NCBI GenBank assembly: GCA_001784475.1
Contig: MFRE01000005.1
Location: 24,131 to 70,719, forward strand
DNA length: 46,589 bases
Direction of reading: 5' to 3'
Source: Candidatus Magasanikbacteria bacterium RIFOXYD2_FULL_41_14
GTDB lineage: Bacteria; Patescibacteriota; Patescibacteriia; Magasanikbacterales; GWA2-37-8
The position numbers and the translations under genes are program-made. Of the stretch, positions 5,296 to 13,661 are shown piece after piece; the stretch's first letter is position 1; every line of letters starts with the position of its first letter. The notes under the pieces are model-generated. The model had not been told where the DNA came from. It saw nothing but the letters and a program-made list of their open reading frames with translations, and searched no databases.

Positions 5296-8289
5296 ATGTC
5301 AAGGAGGGGGAAAAGGGCGTTATACGCGACTATTGTCGCTATCTTTTTGTTTTTATTTGGTATTTTTGGTTCAGATATTTTCGGTCCGGAACCGGCTTTA
5401 GGGTACGATAGCAATATCGCCCACCCGAATATCGTGGAATTAGCGGCCCAAGTTTATAACGCCAAATTTAACCCTGATTTAACCGCTGAACAAATTGGCT
5501 GGATGAAACAGGGCGCGATTGAAGAAGATACCCCCACCCGCTGGCTTAATCATTTTTATGACCCAATTAATGACCGCGGGTTACTATTTAACAACATCCG
5601 CTATCAATCTTCTAAAAAATGGGCGCAAGACCCGTTTAACCAGCAAAATTTTTCAATGGGTGATAATTCTTGGCAAAAAGCGTTTTTATATTATTATAAA
5701 GCCAATGAAAAAGACGCTTTTATTACTCTTGGCCACACTCTCCACCTAATTGCCGATGCGAGCGTGCCGGCGCATACGCGCGACGACCCGCATCCGACCG
5801 GGGATTCGTATGAACAATTTGTCAAAACAAATTGGGATAAATTAGTGCCGGATATTAAAAAATTATCGCAATTTCAAAAAGTTGATTCACTGGAGGGCGC
5901 GTTTGATAGCGTGGCCAAATTTTCTAATGGGAATTTTTTTAGCGCCGATACTATTGAAAGCAAAAATTATGATTATCCAATTAAGGGTGATATCAAGGAA
6001 ATAGAAACAGATGCTGGATTTGACGCTTATTATAAAAATAAAAATGGTGATAATTTATTAGTATGGAAATCTTCTCGTAGTAAAAACTGGAAAGATAATT
6101 TTGTTTTAGACACAAAGCAAGCGCCGTTGAACAACACCATCCTCACCTCCTACTCCCAAAACTTATTACCAAAAGCCGTCGGTTACACCGCCGGCGTGAT
6201 CCGATTATTTATTGAACAGGCCGAAGATCAAACTGTGCATGATAAAGTTCCGTTAATTTATATTAACCCCAAAGGGGTGTGGGATACGGTTGTCGCCGGA
6301 TTAATTAATAAAGCCGGAGATATTTGGAATAAAATTAAAGGTAATACCGCTGAATCGGTTTCAGCCGAGGCCGTGAGCGAACTATCAGCGGCTGTTAACA
6401 GCGAGCCGATTTTGTCTGCTCCTATTATTGAACCAGCACCGGCGGTCGTGCCATCGGTCCCGGCTCCGGTTTCTTCGCCTCCTACTCCGCCTATTATACC
6501 GATAGTCACCTCTGAGCCAGATTCCACTCCGACCTCACCTTTGGTTCTGCCGGTTCAACCACCGCTAATTATCCCCTCGCCAGTTGCCCCCGCGCCCACT
6601 CCGGCTTTACCATTGGCGGTGGCGCCACCTCCGGCACCGGTAATTTATCATGTGGACGAAATTATTTCTTCTGCCGATGATACCACCATTGCAACGTCAA
6701 GCACCACAACCACTGAAACCTCAACTACAACTACAACATCCTCAACGCCCGCAGACGATGATAGCATCACTACCACCACTACCACCATCACTACTACCAC
6801 CGAAACAACCACCACAACACCTTTAGAATCCGAGGAAGAGGACGATGGCGATGTTACTACCACAACTCCAGAAACGCCCACAACTACTCCTGAGACTGCC
6901 ACCACAACCCCCACAACGACTTATATCTTAATATATTCCTCTGGCGCTGGTGGCTCAATCACCGGTTCTTCCACGCAAGTTATTGATGAAGGAAGTAGTG
7001 GTGAGTCCGTTACCGCTACTCCTGAATTTGGTTATCATTTTGTAAATTGGAGTGACAACGTTACGAGTACCAGTAGAACTGATATCAATGTAGTCGCCGA
7101 TTTATCTGTATCAGCGGTTTTTGAAGTTGATCCACCTGTCCCAGTTGCCGAAATTGTAATTAATGAAATTGCTTGGGCTGGAACTGATAGTGGTCATGCA
7201 AATAACGAATGGTTTGAATTATATAACACAACGGACGCGACTATTGCCATGAATTGGAGTGGGAGCAATAGTTGGCATTTGCGAGTTAATGGCGTTAATC
7301 TTAGTGCTCAAAAAATTAACAACAGTGTTATCGCTCCACATGGTTATTATTTATTTGAACGTACTTCTGATAATACTATTAAAAATGTAACTGCTGATTT
7401 TATTTATGTTTCCAATAGCGATATTAGCGATAGCGGTGCCAAAATTGAATTAATTGATTCAGCTGGAAATGTTGTTGATAGCGTGGATGCGTCCGGGGGT
7501 TGGTTTGTGGGCGGTGGTAGTGAATTTCGCAGTATGGAAAGAATTGATGAATATGGCGCTAGCAGTGTTGCGTCAACTTGGCAAAGTAACCAAGGCCCCC
7601 GCTTTACTCCACGCACTTATGGTGGTTCCATGGTTTATGGTTCGCCCCGTGATAACAATATCGGTACAATAGCGCTAATTGGCAATCAATTGGAAAATGA
7701 ATTAACCCTAACCGCCGCTAATAGCCCATATCTTTTAAGTGCCTATACTATTCCCGCTGGTAAAAAATTAATTATTGGCCCGGGAGCAGTGTTAAAAAGT
7801 TATAATAACGATTCTAGCATCACTGTTTTAGGCACGCTAGAAATGACCGCGACTGCCGATAATCCGGCGATTTTTACTTCCGGTCGCGATCAATCTTTCA
7901 GTACGGATGAATTAAATAAATTTATTGGTACTTATAGTATTGATAGCACCTCTCAAGCCAAAGATTGGCAGGGAATGAGATTTAAGTCCGGCAGTACCGG
8001 CGTGATTAATAACGCCATTATTCGTTATGCCGGCAATAATTATTATCCGAACGGGTATATTTATACTTTATCGGTTTCCGAAGCGATTCGGGTAGAAACC
8101 GCGACTGTTAGTGTTACCAATTCCACTTTATCTAATGATGGCATGACCTTCATCCGCGCTTTAGACAATTCCGCTCTGACTGTTCAAAATTCTATTTTCA
8201 ACACCGGTACTACTGCCATTAAAATTGATAGTAGTAGTACAGCCAATATATCAGATAATCAATATAATGACATTGCGCCCGGGGTTTGA
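5296..8289 (+). CDS. Secreted zinc-phospholipase-C-like protein with Thr-rich stalk, lamin-tail and beta-helix domains
   Basis: A 997 aa exported multidomain protein. A hydrophobic export signal lies at about 8-24. Residues 37-310 resemble the zinc-dependent phospholipase C (PF00882) fold. Candidate metal ligands are H43 in AHPNI, E77/D78 in IEEDTP, H86 and D89 in NHFYDP, and H147, H150, D154, H160 and D163 in LGHTLHLIADASVPAHTRDD. A Pro-rich linker (371-450) leads to a Thr-rich stalk (465-543) with an acidic island at 511-519. Next come a divergent InlB B-repeat-like domain (544-610; FGYHFVNWSDN), a lamin-tail domain (617-770; EIVINEIAWAG, NEWFELYN), and a C-terminal parallel beta-helix with repeated IRYAG/NSTLSNDG turns. 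Known relatives hydrolyse phospholipids outside the cell; activity here is inferred, and the mature N-terminal Trp of classical enzymes is not evident. Confidence 0.72.
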   Translation: MSRRGKRALYATIVAIFLFLFGIFGSDIFGPEPALGYDSNIAHPNIVELAAQVYNAKFNPDLTAEQIGWMKQGAIEEDTPTRWLNHFYDPINDRGLLFNNIRYQSSKKWAQDPFNQQNFSMGDNSWQKAFLYYYKANEKDAFITLGHTLHLIADASVPAHTRDDPHPTGDSYEQFVKTNWDKLVPDIKKLSQFQKVDSLEGAFDSVAKFSNGNFFSADTIESKNYDYPIKGDIKEIETDAGFDAYYKNKNGDNLLVWKSSRSKNWKDNFVLDTKQAPLNNTILTSYSQNLLPKAVGYTAGVIRLFIEQAEDQTVHDKVPLIYINPKGVWDTVVAGLINKAGDIWNKIKGNTAESVSAEAVSELSAAVNSEPILSAPIIEPAPAVVPSVPAPVSSPPTPPIIPIVTSEPDSTPTSPLVLPVQPPLIIPSPVAPAPTPALPLAVAPPPAPVIYHVDEIISSADDTTIATSSTTTTETSTTTTTSSTPADDDSITTTTTTITTTTETTTTTPLESEEEDDGDVTTTTPETPTTTPETATTTPTTTYILIYSSGAGGSITGSSTQVIDEGSSGESVTATPEFGYHFVNWSDNVTSTSRTDINVVADLSVSAVFEVDPPVPVAEIVINEIAWAGTDSGHANNEWFELYNTTDATIAMNWSGSNSWHLRVNGVNLSAQKINNSVIAPHGYYLFERTSDNTIKNVTADFIYVSNSDISDSGAKIELIDSAGNVVDSVDASGGWFVGGGSEFRSMERIDEYGASSVASTWQSNQGPRFTPRTYGGSMVYGSPRDNNIGTIALIGNQLENELTLTAANSPYLLSAYTIPAGKKLIIGPGAVLKSYNNDSSITVLGTLEMTATADNPAIFTSGRDQSFSTDELNKFIGTYSIDSTSQAKDWQGMRFKSGSTGVINNAIIRYAGNNYYPNGYIYTLSVSEAIRVETATVSVTNSTLSNDGMTFIRALDNSALTVQNSIFNTGTTAIKIDSSSTANISDNQYNDIAPGV

Positions 8290-8298
8290 AACAATTAC

Positions 8299-8307
8299 TT
8301 ATCCACA
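8299..8307 (+). promoter_or_regulatory. DnaA-box-like site (copy 3)
   Basis: TTATCCACA lies 10 nt after the previous stop and starts 53 nt before the TATAAT at 8352. This is the third intergenic copy, again on the forward strand upstream of an extended -10. Confidence 0.5.
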
Positions 8308-8324
8308 GCTGGATTTAAGATAGG

Positions 8325-8357
8325 TTGTGCCGGGGGGGGGGGCGAGTGTGGTATAAT
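8325..8357 (+). promoter_or_regulatory. Promoter containing an 11-G tract
   Basis: The extended -10 TGGTATAAT (8349-8357) is preceded by a possible -35 TTGTGC (8325-8330) with a 21-nt spacer. The spacer contains an uninterrupted run of 11 G (8332-8342). If this -35 is used, loss of G residues would bring the spacing towards 17, so tract length could switch expression of the downstream surface protein. The run could also be a sequencing or assembly error. Confidence 0.5.
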
Positions 8358-8376
8358 ATTATCAACTAACTTTTAA

Positions 8377-8393
8377 TCCATATTTTTTATGGA
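8377..8393 (+). promoter_or_regulatory. Small AT-rich leader hairpin
   Basis: TCCATA (8377-8382) pairs with TATGGA (8388-8393) around a TTTTT loop, within the presumed 5' leader and 16 nt before the ATG at 8409. Confidence 0.3.
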
Positions 8394-8408
8394 ATTAATT
8401 TCAAAATT

Positions 8409-10694
8409 ATGAATACGGCCGCAACTATGGGAACAACGGATACGTTGACGCGGGTAAAAACCGGAAGCGTCACGAAATTAAAATTAGCAGTCGCCACTCT
8501 CGCCGCTGTCCTCGCGGGCGGGGCGGCGTTTGGTTTTTCACCACCGCCGCGCGGTTCAACTTATTACAACACCGTTTCCTCCTGTCGGGCGATAGCGGGC
8601 GGGGTGGCCACCGAAGTTCAATACACCAATCGTTGTACGGCCGGTAAAAATTATACTTATGTTTGTTTAAACGATAATACTTATCGTTTGATTTGGCGTT
8701 CGCCTTGCGCGGGCACGCCCACGAGCGCGAGCCCCAGTCCGGTTGATACTTTTGTTAATGGCACCTGTCGTCAATTACCAAATGGTATTGTCGTGACGGA
8801 AAATTATTTAACTAAATGTTCCGGTACTAATAAATATACTTATAGTTGCTATTCTCCCACGCGTTTAAAAACAACCAACACTGCTTGTACGGCCACAGCG
8901 CCTTATTGCTTAGATACGGATGGTGGTTTAAATTTTACCACGCGCGCTACGGTTGGTATGTCCAACCCCCGTACCGGTGCTTTTATTTCTGCCGGTATAG
9001 ACACCTGTGTTGGTAATATGGCAAAAGAGGGGAGTTGTATCGGTGGTTCCCCGAGGTTTAGCACCACTTCGTGCCCGTCTAATTTTACTTGTGGCACTAC
9101 TCCCTCCACAGCGGGCCGATGTGTGTACAATAGCCCCAATCGTTGCGTGGATTTGGATAGTGGCGTTGACCAATATACCGCTTCATCCGCTCGTTTGATT
9201 AGTTTAAGCAATGGCACTGTTGTGAGCGAACAAGCGGATAGTTGTTTAGCTGATTCCGCTTTATCCGGTTATGTGAAAGAAGCGTTTTGCGATGGCAACA
9301 ATATCGCCTTTGTTACTAGCACTTGCGCGGCGGGCGAGGCCTGTAATGCCGGCAAGTGCGCGCCATTACCACAAGGCACTTTAGATGTTTTATTGCAACC
9401 AAATACCGGGCTTTATCAGGCTCACGCGGTTGGTTCATTTTTTAATAATTCAATAATATATAGTGAGATCACCATTGGTTTATTAGCGCGCAATGAACCG
9501 GTACGAATTAATCGGGTATTAATTAAAATTAACGCCAGCCCGGGTGATCAAGTGGCCAACGATTATCAGTCAATTCAATTATATAACGGGTCAACAGTGC
9601 CATTGGGCAGTGTTACGCCTACGGTAGTGGATATTCCCGGCGTTGGACCGTCAGTGGTTGCTGATTTTAACAACTTAAATTTTGTTGTATATACGACCAC
9701 TTCCACCGCTACTAATACTGCTTCTTTACCGGTGAGATTTGCCTTCAATAGTTTGGGTGATTCGGCGCTTGAGTCCGGCACCAGCCCGCTTATGTCTTTT
9801 GGCACTGGTGGTAACGCGCAAGATTCAGTGTTTATTGAAGCCGAAGGTGTTAACAGTGGTGTCCGATTAAGCAATGACCAAATTAATGGTGCTGCTTCAT
9901 CTTCATTTAAAGGGGTGGGGCGAATGCATTATGTGCTTTATAAATCAATCCCGACGCTTAGCTTGGGGTCTGGTTTTTCACCAATTCTTACTAATAATAG
10001 TGAAAATATATTATCAAAGTTTAGAATTTACGCTTCCAGTCGTGGCCCAATCGCGCTTAAACAGCTGGCGTTTAAATTAGATCTGATTGATAGTGGTACT
10101 TTTGATCCGATTTCGGCCTCTTGGTTTAAATTATATAGAAATTCAACTGATATTTCTGATTTGGTATATTTTAACCGTATTGATCCAGGCACAGGGGCAG
10201 TGGTTCGTTTGAGCAGTGAAGCGTCCGCTCCCACCAGTTCTCGCTTTATCACTGCCGGCGACAATCAAACGCTTTATGTGGTGTGGCGTGATTCCGGTGA
10301 GGAAGTAGTACCGTCCGGCTCTAGTGTTGATTATCAGCTGAAAGCTACTTTATCTGGTTTTAATCACTCCGCTGATAATGATTTAATCCGGACCAAATTA
10401 TTAGTAGATAACGTAGAATTAACGCAAGTGGACGGTTTAGAGCCAAGATATTTAGATGTTTGGTCTGGTGGTACGTGCGAGGATGACCGTATTGGTATAA
10501 TAGGCCTCCAAAGTTTAAATGGTATCAGCTCCGGTCTGTCGCCGGTTACTTCCGCGGCAACATTCGTCTGGTCTGATATGAGCGCTGAACCTCACAGCGC
10601 CGCAATGTCCACCTGTTCCGGAGTCTTGTCTTCCGGTGATTGGTTTAATTCCATTGGTATTACCGGTCCAGTTTACCAAACAATCGTTAATTAG
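8409..10694 (+). CDS. Secreted cysteine-rich surface protein
   Basis: A 761 aa exported protein. A cytoplasmic basic stretch precedes a hydrophobic segment at about 24-43 (LAVATLAAVLAGGAAFGF) that acts as signal or anchor. Residues 50-330 hold about 20 Cys in short repeats (for example SSCRAI, NRCTAG, YVCLN, GTCRQL, TKCSG, YSCYS and a CxxxxxCxxxxC cluster), which suggests disulphide-bonded small modules. Residues 330-700 look like beta-sandwich domains without Cys. The C-terminus has an ATFVWSDMSAEP segment like those I associate with large surface proteins of Parcubacteria. I cannot name a function. An in-frame ATG also occurs at 8427. It has its own promoter with the 11-G tract. Confidence 0.65.
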   Translation: MNTAATMGTTDTLTRVKTGSVTKLKLAVATLAAVLAGGAAFGFSPPPRGSTYYNTVSSCRAIAGGVATEVQYTNRCTAGKNYTYVCLNDNTYRLIWRSPCAGTPTSASPSPVDTFVNGTCRQLPNGIVVTENYLTKCSGTNKYTYSCYSPTRLKTTNTACTATAPYCLDTDGGLNFTTRATVGMSNPRTGAFISAGIDTCVGNMAKEGSCIGGSPRFSTTSCPSNFTCGTTPSTAGRCVYNSPNRCVDLDSGVDQYTASSARLISLSNGTVVSEQADSCLADSALSGYVKEAFCDGNNIAFVTSTCAAGEACNAGKCAPLPQGTLDVLLQPNTGLYQAHAVGSFFNNSIIYSEITIGLLARNEPVRINRVLIKINASPGDQVANDYQSIQLYNGSTVPLGSVTPTVVDIPGVGPSVVADFNNLNFVVYTTTSTATNTASLPVRFAFNSLGDSALESGTSPLMSFGTGGNAQDSVFIEAEGVNSGVRLSNDQINGAASSSFKGVGRMHYVLYKSIPTLSLGSGFSPILTNNSENILSKFRIYASSRGPIALKQLAFKLDLIDSGTFDPISASWFKLYRNSTDISDLVYFNRIDPGTGAVVRLSSEASAPTSSRFITAGDNQTLYVVWRDSGEEVVPSGSSVDYQLKATLSGFNHSADNDLIRTKLLVDNVELTQVDGLEPRYLDVWSGGTCEDDRIGIIGLQSLNGISSGLSPVTSAATFVWSDMSAEPHSAAMSTCSGVLSSGDWFNSIGITGPVYQTIVN

Positions 10695-10707
10695 GCGACA
10701 GATATTA

Positions 10708-10736
10708 TTGACCTTTTAGTAGAATTTTAGTATAAT
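10708..10736 (+). promoter_or_regulatory. Strong sigma70-type promoter
   Basis: TTGACC (10708-10713), 17 nt, then a perfect TATAAT (10731-10736). It drives the Wzy_C/TPR gene at 10777 and probably the glycosyltransferase genes behind it. The -10 is the left end of a long palindrome. Confidence 0.8.
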
Positions 10737-10767
10737 AAATAGCGCTTATAAGCGCTATTTATTATAC
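10730..10767. promoter_or_regulatory. 38-bp perfect palindrome over the -10 and start site
   Basis: Every base from 10730 to 10767 is matched by its complement about the centre (TATA at 10747-10750), with AGCGCT on both sides of the centre. The left end is the promoter's TATAAT; the right end is its mirror ATTATA. No consensus -35 is seen for a reverse-strand promoter. It is placed like an operator for a dimeric repressor; a transcript starting near 10743 would keep only the central hairpin. Confidence 0.7.
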
Positions 10768-10776
10768 ATTTTATTT

Positions 10777-12867
10777 ATGAAACGAAGCTTGGAAACAGCT
10801 GTCAAAGTTTTAATTTACGTCACTTTTTTAGTGCCGCTCGTGGTTTTGCCCACTTCTTTTATTTTTCCTTTTATTGTTCCCAAGATTTTGCTGTTTCGCT
10901 CGTTAGTAACTATTATGCTTGGTGCTTACGCCCTGCTTTTATTTATCAATTGGCAAGAATATAAACCGAAATTTACTGCCTTAAATTTAGTGGTAGTGGC
11001 TTTTTTACTGAGCTTCGCCATTTCAACTTTTGTTGGCACTGACCCTTATCATAGTTTTTGGGATAATCACGAGCGCATGTTGGGGCTGTTCACTCTTTTT
11101 CACTATGTGGCTTATTATTTTATCGCCACTTCAGTATTTAAAAATTGGACCGACTGGAAGTGGGCGTTGATTGCTTTTTTAGGGGCTGGCTCAATTGTCA
11201 TGTTGATTGGAGTTTTGCAAAAAATAGTTGATCCTAATTTGCTGTTAAATCAAGGGTCCACCCGTGTGGCCAGCACTTTAGGTAATGCGATTTATGTCGG
11301 TGGATACGGCTTGTTTTTATGTTTTGTCAGTTATTTGTTGTATGTAAAAGAAAAAAATACTGTTGCCAAGGTGGTTTTGTCCATTGCCGCGGTTTTGGCC
11401 GTCCTTGGTCTTTTTTATAGTGGTACCCGCGGTTCAATGTTGGGTTTACTGGCCGGTTTTGGTACTGCTATTGTTGGTTATGCGCTTGTTTTAAAAGATA
11501 AAAAAATACGAATAATATTGTCGGTGTTTGCTGGTTTGGTAGTAGTAGCGGTGGCATTATTGGTAGCATTTAGGACCACAGATTTTGTAAAAAATATGCC
11601 GGCAGTTGGGCGAGCCGTTAACACTTCGTTTGCGGATATCAAAGATAGTCCGCGTTGGATTGCTTGGGAAATTGCGGTTGAGTCCTGGCAAGAGCGACCG
11701 TTTTTTGGTTGGGGACCGAATAATTATTTTTATGCGTTTAACAAATATTATCAGGCACGCTCTTTGGAGTTTGGCTATGGTGAGACCTGGTTTGACAACG
11801 CTCATAATATTATTGTTAATACCTTGGCGGTGCAGGGCATTTTTGGCATTATTTCCTATTTGGGAATTTTTGCCATTGGTATTTTTACTTTAATTTACGC
11901 CCGGCGGCGTGGGGGATTGGAAGCGCACATCACTGTCGTAGGCGCGGCTTTTTTGGTGGCGCACTTAGTGGGTAATGTGACTGTATTTGAAAACCCCACC
12001 TCTTATTTATATTTTATGTTTTGGCTGGCAATGGTTAACGCTTTATCAGTTCATATGGGTGAAATCAATCAAAAACCAGCTAAAGTAGCATCAATGGCGT
12101 CGCACGCGACTCCAGACACTCTGTCGCCCGATGCCGATAAAAAAGTCAAAGTTGGCGCTTTTGTTATTATCGGATCAGTTTGTGCGGTGGTAATTTTTAT
12201 TTTTAATATCCAACCGGCCCGGGCCAACATGGGTACTTTAAGTGTCTTGCGTTTATTGGCACAAAGTCCGGCCACTGTTGCTCCAGAGTTAAAAAAAGTT
12301 TTTAGTTTTTCTTCTCCGCATATTGATGATATTAGAAGTGACATCGGACGCAGCGCGGCCCAGACACTTTATAATGGTCGCGCCACTTTAGATCCCGAGG
12401 TTAGTAAAGAAATTTGGACAATCGTTTACCAAGAATTACAAAAGAATTTAACTTTACATCCTTTGGACATCCGTAATCAAATTTCATTATCTCAACTCGC
12501 TCAAATGGGAGCGGAAATTATCAGTGACAACCGTCTGTATTTGGAAGCAGAAGGATTTTTAAAGAGTGCTTTAAGTTATTCTCCCGCTCGTCAGCAAATT
12601 GTTTATTCTTTGTCTGGTATTGAAAGCGCGCTTGGGAAAAATGAAGAAGCAATCAGCATGCTAGATAAAACCATTGTAGCTGATCCAAAGATTGCCGAGG
12701 GTTATTGGCGATTGGCGCTTGTGTACCAGATGTCTGGTCAGGGCGATAAGGCCATGGAAGTAATTAACCGCGCTAATGATAATAAAGTGAAGTGGGACAA
12801 ACAAGGGGAGAGTGTGGTGGCGCAAATTTTATTACAGCAACAATCGCAAAATCAAATAAAAAAATAG
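10777..12867 (+). CDS. Wzy_C/O-antigen ligase family membrane protein with C-terminal TPR region (paralogue)
   Basis: A 696 aa paralogue of the protein at 62-2236, with the same order: about 10 membrane segments, the Wzy_C block (RPFFGWGPNNYFYAFNKYY, then WFDNAHNIIVNTLAVQG), a last membrane segment near 450-475 and a helical TPR-like tail (AEGYWRLALVYQMSGQGDKA). The shared N-terminal FPFIVPK block supports both starts. Expected role: polymerising or transferring lipid-linked glycan on the outer face of the membrane. A glycosyltransferase gene follows after 2 nt. The two paralogues bracket the two large secreted proteins, which hints that those may be acceptors; this is inference. Confidence 0.87.
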   Translation: MKRSLETAVKVLIYVTFLVPLVVLPTSFIFPFIVPKILLFRSLVTIMLGAYALLLFINWQEYKPKFTALNLVVVAFLLSFAISTFVGTDPYHSFWDNHERMLGLFTLFHYVAYYFIATSVFKNWTDWKWALIAFLGAGSIVMLIGVLQKIVDPNLLLNQGSTRVASTLGNAIYVGGYGLFLCFVSYLLYVKEKNTVAKVVLSIAAVLAVLGLFYSGTRGSMLGLLAGFGTAIVGYALVLKDKKIRIILSVFAGLVVVAVALLVAFRTTDFVKNMPAVGRAVNTSFADIKDSPRWIAWEIAVESWQERPFFGWGPNNYFYAFNKYYQARSLEFGYGETWFDNAHNIIVNTLAVQGIFGIISYLGIFAIGIFTLIYARRRGGLEAHITVVGAAFLVAHLVGNVTVFENPTSYLYFMFWLAMVNALSVHMGEINQKPAKVASMASHATPDTLSPDADKKVKVGAFVIIGSVCAVVIFIFNIQPARANMGTLSVLRLLAQSPATVAPELKKVFSFSSPHIDDIRSDIGRSAAQTLYNGRATLDPEVSKEIWTIVYQELQKNLTLHPLDIRNQISLSQLAQMGAEIISDNRLYLEAEGFLKSALSYSPARQQIVYSLSGIESALGKNEEAISMLDKTIVADPKIAEGYWRLALVYQMSGQGDKAMEVINRANDNKVKWDKQGESVVAQILLQQQSQNQIKK

Positions 12868-12869
12868 TT

Positions 12870-13661
12870 ATGCCACAAGTTAGCGTGTTAATGGCAGTAT
12901 ATAATGGCGAGCGTTATTTGCGCCAGGCAATTGAGAGCGTGCTTTATCAGACATTCTCTGATTGGGAGTTTGTAATTGTAGATGACGGCTCTACCGATAG
13001 TTCGGTCGCGATTTTAAATGAATATGCTCAAAAAGATTCGCGTTTTAAAATTATTACAAATCCAAAAAATATTGGGTTGACACGCTCTTTGAATCTTGGC
13101 CTTGCGCGCTGTGTCGGGCAGTATCTTGCGCGTCTGGACGCTGATGATTTGTGCGCGCCCGAGCGTCTGGCCAAACAAGTTGATTATCTTAACAAGCACG
13201 CGGAAATTGCCATCTGTGGCAGTCAGGGCTGGTATATTAGCAGTAGTGGCCAACAAATCGGCGAAAAGAATTTAGCGTTGTCGCCACAAAAAATTAAAGA
13301 TAAATTATTATATAATAATCAGTTAATACACAGCGCTTGGCTCGCGCGTGCGGATATTTTAAATAAAATAGGTCGCTATAATTCTAAATTCACTTATAGC
13401 CAAGATTATGAACTGCTCTTGCGTTTAAGTGGTGCCGGTTATGGGATTGCGAATTTACCAGAGCGTTTGATTAGTTGGCGCGTGCGTCCCGGTTCACTGT
13501 CTTGGGGTGGTAAACGGCAAGAGGGGTGGGCTCTTTTAGCGCGTATTCTGGCTATCGCGCGCTATGGGTTTCCTAAGTGGTCGGGTTTAAGTATTATTTT
13601 TATACGTTTGGGGTGGTTTTTAATTCCTCAAAAATTTAAATTTAAAAGATATGCTAAATAA
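12870..13661 (+). CDS. Glycosyltransferase family 2
   Basis: A 263 aa GT-A-fold glycosyltransferase. The N-terminus VSVLMAVYNGERYLRQAIES and the nucleotide-binding D38/D39 (FVIVDDGSTD) are classic GT2, and the metal-binding D90-A-D92-D93 motif (LARLDADDL) is intact. C-terminal residues 200-263 are hydrophobic and basic and may touch the membrane. An upstream TTG at 12792 would overlap the previous gene by 76 nt; the ATG at 12870, 2 nt after that gene's stop, starts at the fold and is chosen. The last 11 nt overlap the next gene. Donor and acceptor are unknown. Confidence 0.9.
   Translation: MPQVSVLMAVYNGERYLRQAIESVLYQTFSDWEFVIVDDGSTDSSVAILNEYAQKDSRFKIITNPKNIGLTRSLNLGLARCVGQYLARLDADDLCAPERLAKQVDYLNKHAEIAICGSQGWYISSSGQQIGEKNLALSPQKIKDKLLYNNQLIHSAWLARADILNKIGRYNSKFTYSQDYELLLRLSGAGYGIANLPERLISWRVRPGSLSWGGKRQEGWALLARILAIARYGFPKWSGLSIIFIRLGWFLIPQKFKFKRYAK

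Noticed and set aside
6648-6914. Reverse-strand Val-rich open frame opposite the Thr-rich stalk
   Set aside because: It is the antisense of ACN-rich Thr codons, which reads as Val/Ser runs; no start context or homology supports it.
3594-8307. Cluster of DnaA boxes as a replication origin
   Set aside because: The copies are far apart, lie one per promoter region, and no dnaA, dnaN or AT-rich unwinding stretch is nearby.
10730-10767. Long palindrome as an intrinsic terminator of the 8409 gene
   Set aside because: It contains a -10 box placed 17 nt after a -35, no T-tract follows, and the start codon of the next gene is 10 nt downstream.
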